Origin: an uncultured Bacteroides sp.
GTDB lineage: Bacteria; Bacteroidota; Bacteroidia; Bacteroidales; Bacteroidaceae
NCBI GenBank assembly: GCA_900544675.1
Contig: UQVZ01000013.1
Location: forward strand, 1 to 64,000
Reading direction: 5' to 3'
Length of the DNA stretch: 64,000 nt
Positions 34,611-42,845 of the stretch are shown piece by piece. A program made the translations under genes and the position numbers. Each line of letters begins with the position of its first letter. Positions within the stretch are counted from its first letter, which is position 1. The notes beneath the pieces are model-generated. The model was not told the DNA's origin. It searched no databases and saw only the letters and a list, made by a program, of their open reading frames with translations.

Positions 34611-35158
34611 AATTCTACTTTGATGATTTTATCTAAATTGATTCCATTAGTCACTGCCTCTGAGGTCGAAGCTTCTTCGTTTTCATATAAAACGACGTTT
34701 TGTAAGTCGTATCCTAGAGATTTAAGAAGAGTGTATTTGTTGCCAAGACAATCTTCGTAAAAAAAACGTCGAACAAAATACTTCGTAAGATAATAGAAGT
34801 TACATAAGCTAATTGCCCTTCTAGAATGACAATTAGTCAATAGAATTGTATGATGTCCTTCTTGATGGAGACTTTTCAAGATGCTGAATAGATTACTGTT
34901 CAACTCTGTCTCACTGAGGTATGATTCAAAGCACTTTTCTTTACGATTAATTATTTCCTCAATTTGAATTTGTGTTAATTTTGGGAATAACTCCTTTAGT
35001 TCATTCCTTGTAAATCTCTTTCCATTTTCAATATTGCAGTTTATACCCAGTGCTAAACTTATTGCCTCGGAATAGGCAAGGTTGTTAGCTTTATCCGTTT
35101 TAATTAATGTATTGTCCATATCGAAAACAAAAACATTGTTGGAATTCTGAGTGTTCAT
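34607..35158 (-). CDS. HAD-superfamily phosphatase
   Basis: The 183-aa protein has motif I FVFDMDNTLIK with Asp13 (nucleophile) and Asp15, motif II LLTNCHSR (Thr108) and a conserved Lys near residue 140. An acidic YENEEAS segment stands where motif IV is expected. A small helical cap lies between motifs I and II (about 22-100). It is probably a small-molecule phosphatase acting with the PRTase and DprA-like protein encoded downstream. It is the first gene of that operon and has its own operator-bearing promoter. Confidence 0.85.
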   Translation of the reverse strand: MNTQNSNNVFVFDMDNTLIKTDKANNLAYSEAISLALGINCNIENGKRFTRNELKELFPKLTQIQIEEIINRKEKCFESYLSETELNSNLFSILKSLHQEGHHTILLTNCHSRRAISLCNFYYLTKYFVRRFFYEDCLGNKYTLLKSLGYDLQNVVLYENEEASTSEAVTNGINLDKIIKVEF

Positions 35159-35183
35159 AATGCTTGTCTTTTAATTTCTGTAG

Positions 35184-35219
35184 CAAAGGTAAATGCATAT
35201 TGCGAACTCTATATTCGCA
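35184..35219 (-). promoter_or_regulatory. HAD operon promoter with shared operator
   Basis: On the minus strand TACCTTTG (35184-35191) is the -7 box. TGCGAACTCTATATTCGCA (35201-35219) is a perfect 6-bp inverted repeat with a 7-bp spacer. It overlaps the last codons and stop of the WYL gene. The core is 12 bp from the -7 box, as at the two sister sites. Confidence 0.8.
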
Positions 35220-36243
35220 CTACAGAATAACTATCAAGCATTGATTTAATACGGTTAAAAATATCGTCTTGGATGGATGAAGGCGACAACACGATAAGTT
35301 CTTTACCAAAAGAACAAAGTTCACGGATTAACTCATAGTTCGGAATGCAATCTATAGAGAAAAATGCACCCTCATTAAGAGATGGATATTGCCTACGGAA
35401 TTCTTCATCTTTCTCATTTTTATATTGGCATTGTGACCCGTGAATAGGCTTAGTTCCAACATAATCTATAGAATGATTGCTCACCCAAAAAAGGATATGT
35501 TCAATATCCCGATTTTCATATAGAGTTATTCCAATAATATCTTCGAAACGCTCAGCCAAATCTTCGTTACATGGTTTATATTTTACTTCAGGAAGAGCAG
35601 TCACAGCATCAATTCTGTCGAGGGCGAAATTGAGGATTTTGCCATCATCATCAGCCGCGCCAATCAAGTACCACCTATTATTATATTGTTTAAGCAAATA
35701 GGGGTGGAAAATGATTTCTCTAGTTCCCTTATCCGAGAAAGTGTGATATTCCAATTTAATGGCAACCTGATTTGATATGTTATCGAATAATACACCTAAC
35801 AAGTTGGAATTCTGTAGGTATGGGTTATTGCTAAAGCTAATGATTCGAGGACGTTTCTTAAGACCAAGTCCGATTTTGAAACGATCAAGCCATTCAAAAT
35901 GAGCCAAGCCATCGAATTGTCCTATTGTGTTAAGTACTTCTAATATCAGGTTACTTTCTTCCTCACTCAGTTCCTTTCTGAAGATAGTAAAAGAAGGGTT
36001 CTTATACCTTATACACCGATGACCATTAACTCTATAGCGTTCTATTTCAGCATAAAATGGATCGTATTCCAAATAGTTTATGTCCTTCTCAATGCAACGT
36101 TGAGATACTTCAGGGAATCCTGCATCAATAAGTTTCTCATTGCATTTTTCTGTGAGATCGTGAATATCATAGAAATGATGCCTGTCAGACAGCATTTCAT
36201 CAAGGTACTTGTATCTTGTTAAAGCATTCTTATTTGTCGGCAT
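35209..36243 (-). CDS. WYL-domain transcriptional regulator
   Basis: The 344-aa protein has an N-terminal winged-helix region (about 5-85, with TRYKYLDEMLSD and RCIEKDINYLEYD), a WYL domain (about 150-220, with NNRWYLIGA at 189-196 and FALDRIDAV) and a C-terminal WCX-like part. WYL regulators sense ligands, often nucleic acids or nucleotides, and many control defence islands. It is transcribed ahead of the HAD operon from its own promoter, which carries the same operator. It is the natural candidate for the protein that binds all three sites. Confidence 0.9.
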   Translation of the reverse strand: MPTNKNALTRYKYLDEMLSDRHHFYDIHDLTEKCNEKLIDAGFPEVSQRCIEKDINYLEYDPFYAEIERYRVNGHRCIRYKNPSFTIFRKELSEEESNLILEVLNTIGQFDGLAHFEWLDRFKIGLGLKKRPRIISFSNNPYLQNSNLLGVLFDNISNQVAIKLEYHTFSDKGTREIIFHPYLLKQYNNRWYLIGAADDDGKILNFALDRIDAVTALPEVKYKPCNEDLAERFEDIIGITLYENRDIEHILFWVSNHSIDYVGTKPIHGSQCQYKNEKDEEFRRQYPSLNEGAFFSIDCIPNYELIRELCSFGKELIVLSPSSIQDDIFNRIKSMLDSYSVVRI

Positions 36244-36258
36244 ATCTTAATATTTTTG

Positions 36259-36294
36259 CAAAGGTAAATACTGCTCAAGAACACAATGTTCGCA
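36259..36294 (-). promoter_or_regulatory. WYL gene promoter with shared operator
   Basis: On the minus strand TACCTTTG (36259-36266) is the -7 box, 15 bp from the start codon. GAACACAATGTTCGCA (36279-36294) keeps one perfect half-site and a shorter inverted repeat, GAAC/GTTC. Spacing to the -7 box equals the other two sites, which suggests autoregulation at a weaker site. Confidence 0.7.
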
Positions 36295-36302
36295 CAGTTT
36301 GG

Positions 36303-36530
36303 TCATGTTTGCGATAATAAATAAGCTTTGTACACGCGAACTATCAGTTCCTTAATGTCAACGTCCAATAAGTCTGCTATCTCTAGCAAACTAGTTATAT
36401 TGGGCAGTGATGAATTTGTACACCATTTTAACATAGTGGATGGGTTAACTCCCATTTGTTATGAAAGCCATTTACTTGTACGTTTTTCTTAACTAAAACG
36501 GGTTTTATTCGATTTACATCTTTTTTAGTT
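36303..36530 (-). pseudogene. Broken XRE-family regulator
   Basis: The minus strand encodes, in two frames, KDVNRIKPVLVKKNV and then SKWLS, an in-frame TAA, and QMGVNPSTMLKWCTNSSLPN followed by LLEIADLLDVDIKELIVR. Together these form a Cro/CI-type helix-turn-helix. One frameshift near 36480 and one stop interrupt it, and no start codon is visible. It is probably the remnant of a regulator or antitoxin once attached to the island. The rest of the gap to 36902 is AT-rich and shows no gene. Confidence 0.75.
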
Positions 36531-36902
36531 GTAAAACTAATGATTTATTTTCATTTTCATTATTGTTTGACAATAAAATTACTAATTTACACTCTATATT
36601 AAACATTGAGCTCTTTAATCCTGTGAAAACGATGCGTAAACCAACTATTTCAGTTAGGGGTATTTAGTGAATTTCGTTGATTATGACGGCTATCGCAAGC
36701 AACTGATAATTAGCAAAAGTTATAATGATTAACTATCGTAGAATATCATCTTACCGTTCTTATAATCTCCTTGACAGCCAAATAGAACTGACAAAAAAAT
36801 GCATCTCAGATCTTCTGAAAATAAAACCCAAACTGCTTCTTAAAAAATTCTTTTTTTAACATCGGATTCATTCTTTCGGGGTGTTTTAATTCAAAAAATG
36901 GG

Positions 36903-36910
36903 TATCTTTG
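36903..36910 (+). promoter_or_regulatory. -7 element for mutS
   Basis: TATCTTTG lies 33 bp upstream of the GTG start at 36944. Its position excludes translation starts at or before 36910. Confidence 0.7.
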
Positions 36911-36943
36911 CACAGATTATTCACTAAAAGAAAGGACAACACA

Positions 36944-39568
36944 GTGGCTAAAGACAACGATGTGGTATTGACCCCGATGATGAAACAGTATTTCGACCTT
37001 AAAGCGAAACATCCCGACGCCTTGATGCTGTTCCGGTGTGGCGATTTCTACGAAACCTATTCCGAGGATGCCGTGACTGCCTCGCAGATACTGGGCATCA
37101 CCCTTACCAAGCGTGCCAACGGGCAATCTAAGACGGTAGAGATGGCAGGGTTTCCTTATCATGCCCTCGATACTTACCTGCCCAAGCTGATACGTGCAGG
37201 CAGAAGAGTGGCGATATGCGACCAGCTGGAAGACCCGAAAACCACCAAGAAGCTGGTGAAGCGGGGCATTACCGAGCTGGTGACACCGGGAGTGGCCATC
37301 AGCGACAATGTGTTGTCGTATAAAGAGAACAATTTCCTTGCCGCCGTCCATTTCGGCAAGACGGCATGCGGTGTGGCTTTTCTTGATATTTCTACGGGGG
37401 AGTTCTTGACCGCCGAAGGTCCTTTCGACTACGTCGACAAGCTGCTGAACAATTTCGCTCCGAAAGAAGTGCTTTTCGAGCGTGGCAAGAAACCGATGTT
37501 CGAAGGCAATTTCGGAAGCAAGTTCTTTACGTTCGAGCTGGAAGACTGGGTGTTTACCGAGGCTTCGGCACGCGAGAAACTGTTGAAGCATTTCGAGACC
37601 AAGAACCTGAAAGGCTTCGGCGTGGAGCACCTGAAGAACGGTATCATAGCAGCCGGTGCCATCCTGCAATACCTTGACATGACCCAACATTACCAGATAG
37701 CCCATATCACCTCGCTGGTGCGCATCGAGGAAGAGCGCTTCGTGCGGCTGGACAAGTTTACGGTACATAGCCTGGAACTGTTGGGCAGTATGAACGAAGG
37801 CGGTGCCAGCCTGCTCGATGTCATAGACCATACGGTCACTCCGATGGGTGCGCGCCTGTTGAAACGCTGGATGGTTTTCCCCTTGAAAGACGTGAAACCC
37901 ATCAATGCGCGGCTGGATGTGGTGGAGTATTTCTTCCGTGAGCCCGACTTCAAGGAGTTCATCGAAGAAAAGCTGCATCTGATAGGCGACCTGGAGCGCA
38001 TTGTGTCGAAAGCGGCTGTGGGGCGCATCTCGCCCCGTGAGGTGGTGCAGCTGAAGGTTGCCCTGCAGGCGGTAGAGCCGATAAAGAATGCCTGCCTGAA
38101 CGCAGACGACGAAAGCCTGCGCCGCATCGGGGAGCAACTGAACCTGTGTGCTTCCATCCGCGACAAGATAGCGAAAGAGATTGTCAACGACCCTCCTTTG
38201 CTGGTGAACAAGGGAGGCGTGATAGCCGACGGAGTCAATGCCGAACTGGACGAATTGCGCCGCATCTCTTATTCGGGCAAGGATTACCTGCTTCAGATTC
38301 AGCAACGCGAAATCGAGCAGACGGGCATCCCCAGCCTGAAGATAGCTTATAATAATGTGTTCGGCTATTACATCGAAGTGCGGAACACCCATAAAGACAA
38401 GGTGCCTGCCGAGTGGATACGCAAGCAGACACTGGTCAATGCCGAACGCTACATTACCCAAGAGCTGAAGGAATACGAAGAAAAGATATTGGGAGCTGAA
38501 GACAAGATACTGGTGCTCGAAACCAAGCTCTACAACGAGTTGGTGGCAGACCTTGCCGAGTTTATCCCTGCTATCCAGCTCAATGCTTCGCAGATAGCCC
38601 GCCTCGATTGCCTGCTCTCGTTTACCAATGCTGCCAGGGAGAACCACTATATCCGCCCGGTGGTAGCCGACGATGATGTGCTCGACATCCGTCAGGGGCG
38701 TCATCCCGTCATCGAAAAGCAGTTGCCCGTAGGCGAGAAATACGTGGCAAACGATGTTTGCCTCGATACCGCGAACCAGCAGATTATCATCATCACCGGT
38801 CCCAATATGGCAGGTAAGTCCGCCTTGCTCCGTCAGACGGCGTTGATTACCCTCTTGGCGCAGATAGGTTGCTTCGTGCCTGCCGAGAGCGCGCACATCG
38901 GACTGGTAGACAAGATATTTACCCGTGTAGGGGCAAGCGACAACATTTCGGTGGGCGAGTCGACATTTATGGTGGAGATGAACGAAGCCGCCAACATCCT
39001 TAATAACCTCTCGCCCCGCAGCTTGGTGCTTTTCGATGAATTGGGACGTGGTACATCCACCTACGACGGCATTTCGATAGCCTGGGCTATTGTGGAACAT
39101 ATCCACGAGAACCCGAAAGCGCGTGCGCGTACCCTCTTTGCCACCCATTATCACGAGTTGAACGATATGGAGGCTCTCTTTCCGCGCATCAAGAACTACA
39201 ATGTAGCGGTGAAGGAGGTAGGCAATAAAGTGATATTCCTGCGCCGCCTGGAGCGGGGAGGAAGCGAACACTCTTTCGGTATCCATGTGGCAAAAATGGC
39301 AGGTATGCCGCAAAGCATCGTGAAGCGTGCCGGCGAAATCCTGCATCAGTTGGAGCAGGAGAACCGCCAGGACGGCATTGCCTCGCGCCCGAAGGTACAG
39401 CCGAAATCCTCGTCACAAGACGGTGTACAGCTCAGCTTTTTCCAGCTCGACGACCCGGTATTGTGTCAGATACGCGATGAAATCCTTCATCTTGACGTCA
39501 ACAACCTGACTCCCATCGAAGCCCTGAATAAGTTGAATGACATCAAGCGGATAGTAAGCGGGAAATAG
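36944..39568 (+). CDS. mutS: DNA mismatch repair protein MutS
   Basis: The 874-aa protein recognises base mismatches and starts repair. DFYETY near residues 34-39 contains the Phe-x-Glu mismatch wedge; the connector, lever and clamp domains follow. ITGPNMAGKSALLRQ (near 617-631) is Walker A, VLFDELGRGTSTYDG the Walker B region, and FATHYHEL the switch. I choose the GTG at 36944 because AAAGGA lies just upstream and the promoter box overlaps an earlier TTG. It borders the island on its right and is not part of it. Confidence 0.95.
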   Translation: MAKDNDVVLTPMMKQYFDLKAKHPDALMLFRCGDFYETYSEDAVTASQILGITLTKRANGQSKTVEMAGFPYHALDTYLPKLIRAGRRVAICDQLEDPKTTKKLVKRGITELVTPGVAISDNVLSYKENNFLAAVHFGKTACGVAFLDISTGEFLTAEGPFDYVDKLLNNFAPKEVLFERGKKPMFEGNFGSKFFTFELEDWVFTEASAREKLLKHFETKNLKGFGVEHLKNGIIAAGAILQYLDMTQHYQIAHITSLVRIEEERFVRLDKFTVHSLELLGSMNEGGASLLDVIDHTVTPMGARLLKRWMVFPLKDVKPINARLDVVEYFFREPDFKEFIEEKLHLIGDLERIVSKAAVGRISPREVVQLKVALQAVEPIKNACLNADDESLRRIGEQLNLCASIRDKIAKEIVNDPPLLVNKGGVIADGVNAELDELRRISYSGKDYLLQIQQREIEQTGIPSLKIAYNNVFGYYIEVRNTHKDKVPAEWIRKQTLVNAERYITQELKEYEEKILGAEDKILVLETKLYNELVADLAEFIPAIQLNASQIARLDCLLSFTNAARENHYIRPVVADDDVLDIRQGRHPVIEKQLPVGEKYVANDVCLDTANQQIIIITGPNMAGKSALLRQTALITLLAQIGCFVPAESAHIGLVDKIFTRVGASDNISVGESTFMVEMNEAANILNNLSPRSLVLFDELGRGTSTYDGISIAWAIVEHIHENPKARARTLFATHYHELNDMEALFPRIKNYNVAVKEVGNKVIFLRRLERGGSEHSFGIHVAKMAGMPQSIVKRAGEILHQLEQENRQDGIASRPKVQPKSSSQDGVQLSFFQLDDPVLCQIRDEILHLDVNNLTPIEALNKLNDIKRIVSGK

Positions 39569-39810
39569 CAAGTCCCTTCTTGTTGCAAAGCAAGATATTT
39601 GCATCGTACTACGCAATCCAGTCCTCGTTCGGTTCTGACAAGCCAGGACTGCAGTCCTTGCTATGGGAGGATTGCAGTACTTGCTTGCTAAAATCCCAAT
39701 CCTTATTAGGCAGGTCCATTAAAGCAACTAGCTGCATTCAGTAAAGAAGTTATTTGTCTTTGCCGATGCAGCTATCTTTGTTTTTACAACAAGCGTTCTA
39801 ATCCGATATC

Positions 39811-42630
39811 TTACTTACTCTCAGGCATCATGACCAGCACCCTATAATTGTTCTGTTTCATTATGTCATTTACATAGCCGGAGAGTTCTTCGGGGGTAAC
39901 GGACTGAATGGCCTGCTCTGCCTTCACACAGATTTCAGAAGGCTGGAGTTCATTGCCGGCCATCATCGAGCACCAGTAGCTGTTGGTATGTTCGTCTTCA
40001 GTAATTTGCTTCACCATAAACTCCTTCACCTTGTCAAGTTCCTCCACGGGCGTTTCCTTTGCCAGTTTCTCAAACTCGCTGCGGATGATTTCAAGCGCGC
40101 GGTCTTTCTTTTCCGGTTTCACCTGGAATATAGTCTGGTAGGTAACTGATACTTCAGACAGCCTGTTTTGGGAGCCTTGGGTATATATGCTGTAAACAGC
40201 ACCTTCCTTCTCACGGACTTCACTCAAAAGGCGGGCAGAGATAATCTGTGCCGACATGGAAGCCATCAGCCTGTTCTTGAACGAGTAAGGCATCTTTCCG
40301 CTGATGATAACCGCCGCACTACCCTGAGGCACTTCCATCTGCAGGGCAAATTCCTTTTCCTCGCTACCCGACTTGATTTCAACCGCAGGGTTATGCTTCA
40401 GTTCCTGTTTCTTTCCCTTCACCGACGGCAGGGAGGCGATGTACTGCTCAACCAGTGTCTTTAATTCCGCTTCATCAAAGTTTCCGCTGAATACAAAGGT
40501 AAACTCGGCTGCATTGGCAAGCTGCTCACGGATGACAGAAAGGATATTCTCACGGTTTGCTTTCTCAATGTCACTTACACTGAACACCTGCTTGTTGGGC
40601 GAAGCATACAGGAATTCCTGCAACCTCTTCTGAAAGACAAAACTCGGGTTCTGCTCCTGATTCTGAATCACTCCTTTATAAAGATTCTGCATGGCGACAA
40701 ATTCATCGGGTGTTACTGCCAGTCCGGTGAAGGTCATGTATATCATCTCCATATAAGTCTTCAGGTCTTTAGGAGTGGTGTTTCCCGACAGCTTGCGTAC
40801 ATAGTCATCCAATGTAATTTTCAGAGAAAGCTGCTTTCCGGCAAGTAGTTTTGTAAGATCGGAATTAGTAAAATTTCCCAATCCATGCTGTTCCAATACA
40901 GCAGGCATAAACATCAAGTCCGCAGCCTTATCATTGCCATAAACCGAAGTACCGCCTTTTGCCACAGCCATCATATTGATTTCGTCTGCCTTGAAGTCGG
41001 TCTTCTTCAATATCACCTTGGCACCGTTTGAAAGAATCCATTCCTTGGCTCCGAAATCGGAAAGCATGTTTTCCTTCACCACCTTTCCGGCTGCCGGCAA
41101 TTCGCTTACCAAAGGTTCGTCCTTCACGTTGTCTACGTAAGGAGCGATGTTTTCGGCTTCCACCTGAGAAAGCAAGGCGAGTATGTCTTCATCCTTCGGG
41201 CAGGACTCGCCTTCGCGTGCAGGCATCATGCCGAGAACAACCAGGTTCTTGTCCGAAACAATCTGCGAGAACACCTGATTGACAGCTTCTACAGGTATCT
41301 GGTTCACCATCATGCTCATCATCTGATATTCTGTCTCGATACCCGGTATCGGCTTCTTGTCGATGAAATTACGCACATACGATTCAGCCAGCGTCTTGTT
41401 TTCCTGCTGGTTGCGGTTATTGTATGCCTTTTCAAGCTGAGACAGGTATTCCGTGCGGCAACGCGCATATTCGGTGGCGGTAAATCCGCCTCTCTTGGCA
41501 CGGAGAGCCTCGCGGTAGACAGCTTTCAGCCCTTCGTCAAAGCTGTTACCCTTAGGAAGCATTGCCAGCAGGAAAGCCTGCTTTGTCTTCGACATGAGAA
41601 ACTCCCCATGACTTGTTTCCGCAACGGCAAACGGAGCATCAGATTTTTGTCCCAGTTCGTTCAGTCTTATCTGAAGCATCATCTGGGCCATATCGAGCAG
41701 ATAATTGGTTGTAACATCCGCCATGGTGCCTTTCAATGAATCGGGCAGGGCGTCATACTTGAACATGATCTGAGCCACATAATTGCTTTGCTCTTTGTCC
41801 GAGCCGAAAGCAATAATCGGCTTTTCGTTGTCAGCCACAGGATAGTAAACCCTCTCTGCCGGATTGACAGGTTTCTCTATCTTTGAGAACAGTTCCTTAA
41901 TCTTGCCTTCTATGCGGTCCACATCAATATCGCCCACTACGACTATACCTTGAAGGTCGGGACGGTACCACTTTTCATAATAGTCGCGCAAAGCCTGATG
42001 CGGGAAGTTGTCCACCACTTCCATGGTTCCTATAGGAAGACGGTGTCCGTATCTGCTGTCGGGATATATCTCCGGGAGCAATTTCTCCATTATTCTCATA
42101 TTGGGGGGCGTCTGGCTTCTCCATTCCTCGTGTATGACCGAACGTTCTTCGTCAATGTCCTTGCCGTTCAGCAACAAGCCGTCTGCCCAGTCGGACAGAA
42201 TCATCAGACAGGAGTCCTGCACTCCGATACGTTCCGTAGGTACACTGGAGATGCGATAAACCGTTTCGTCAATGCTGGTATAGGCATTCAGGTTATAACC
42301 GAACTTTACACCTACAGATTCCAGCCATTTGATCATCGAGTTTCCCGGGAAGTTCTTGGTCCCGTTGAAGCACATGTGTTCGAGGAAGTGCGCCAATCCG
42401 CGCTGGTCGTCCTCTTCCAGGATACTACCCACCTTTTGGGCAATATAGAAGTCCACCTGGTTCTTCGGATATTCGTTATGACGGATATAGTATGTAAGTC
42501 CGTTATCCAGTTTACCGATTCTCACTTCCTTGTCTACCGGTACCGGAGGCATCTGCTGTGCCCTGACGGCAACCGGCAAGCAGGCAAAACCTGCAATGGC
42601 TACAAAAGCCAGTTTCATCATTCTTCTCAT
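39811..42630 (-). CDS. M16-family zinc peptidase
   Basis: The ATG at 42630 gives a 939-aa precursor with a signal peptide ending near VAVRAQQ. The inverted zinc motif HFLEH (His81, Glu84, His85) in GLAHFLEHMCFNGT is intact. It is followed by three further M16-type domains, as in pitrilysin-like single-chain peptidases. It is probably periplasmic or outer-membrane associated and degrades peptides. The promoter carries the three 11-bp repeats also found before the DUF3836 gene and the ABC operon, so it likely belongs to the same response regulon. No gene was seen in the 240-bp gap before it. Confidence 0.93.
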   Translation of the reverse strand: MRRMMKLAFVAIAGFACLPVAVRAQQMPPVPVDKEVRIGKLDNGLTYYIRHNEYPKNQVDFYIAQKVGSILEEDDQRGLAHFLEHMCFNGTKNFPGNSMIKWLESVGVKFGYNLNAYTSIDETVYRISSVPTERIGVQDSCLMILSDWADGLLLNGKDIDEERSVIHEEWRSQTPPNMRIMEKLLPEIYPDSRYGHRLPIGTMEVVDNFPHQALRDYYEKWYRPDLQGIVVVGDIDVDRIEGKIKELFSKIEKPVNPAERVYYPVADNEKPIIAFGSDKEQSNYVAQIMFKYDALPDSLKGTMADVTTNYLLDMAQMMLQIRLNELGQKSDAPFAVAETSHGEFLMSKTKQAFLLAMLPKGNSFDEGLKAVYREALRAKRGGFTATEYARCRTEYLSQLEKAYNNRNQQENKTLAESYVRNFIDKKPIPGIETEYQMMSMMVNQIPVEAVNQVFSQIVSDKNLVVLGMMPAREGESCPKDEDILALLSQVEAENIAPYVDNVKDEPLVSELPAAGKVVKENMLSDFGAKEWILSNGAKVILKKTDFKADEINMMAVAKGGTSVYGNDKAADLMFMPAVLEQHGLGNFTNSDLTKLLAGKQLSLKITLDDYVRKLSGNTTPKDLKTYMEMIYMTFTGLAVTPDEFVAMQNLYKGVIQNQEQNPSFVFQKRLQEFLYASPNKQVFSVSDIEKANRENILSVIREQLANAAEFTFVFSGNFDEAELKTLVEQYIASLPSVKGKKQELKHNPAVEIKSGSEEKEFALQMEVPQGSAAVIISGKMPYSFKNRLMASMSAQIISARLLSEVREKEGAVYSIYTQGSQNRLSEVSVTYQTIFQVKPEKKDRALEIIRSEFEKLAKETPVEELDKVKEFMVKQITEDEHTNSYWCSMMAGNELQPSEICVKAEQAIQSVTPEELSGYVNDIMKQNNYRVLVMMPESK

Positions 42631-42669
42631 AATTGATATTTTAAATGTTGTTTCGTTATTTTTATGCGG

Positions 42670-42727
42670 CAAAGGTATGCACAAAGTACAAGAGTTTATG
42701 TTATCGCTACGTTATCTTTAGGTTAAG
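42670..42727 (-). promoter_or_regulatory. Response-regulator-type promoter A (M16 peptidase)
   Basis: On the minus strand TACCTTTG (42670-42677) is the -7 box. Three direct repeats with an 11-bp period (plus-strand GTTATC at 42700, GTTATC at 42711, GTTAAG at 42722) start 23 bp further upstream. No -33 TTTG is present, as expected for an activator-dependent promoter. Confidence 0.75.
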
Positions 42728-42771
42728 AAGTTTTCAGCAGGAACTTTAGTTATCTATCTGCATAATGTTTT

Positions 42772-42779
42772 TAACTTTG
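42772..42779 (+). promoter_or_regulatory. -7 element for the first histidine kinase
   Basis: TAACTTTG fits TAnnTTTG, 66 bp upstream of the start codon. A GTTATC motif also lies shortly before the gene, but not in the tandem arrangement. Confidence 0.5.
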
Positions 42780-42845
42780 CAAAAGTAAAAGCTAAGCTTT
42801 CTACAACAAGTTAACTTATCATTAATACAATGTTATCTTTTAATT

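Noticed and set aside
36917..39346. An 809-codon open frame on the minus strand opposite mutS
   Set aside because: It is the antisense shadow of a fully conserved mutS gene and has no recognisable domains.
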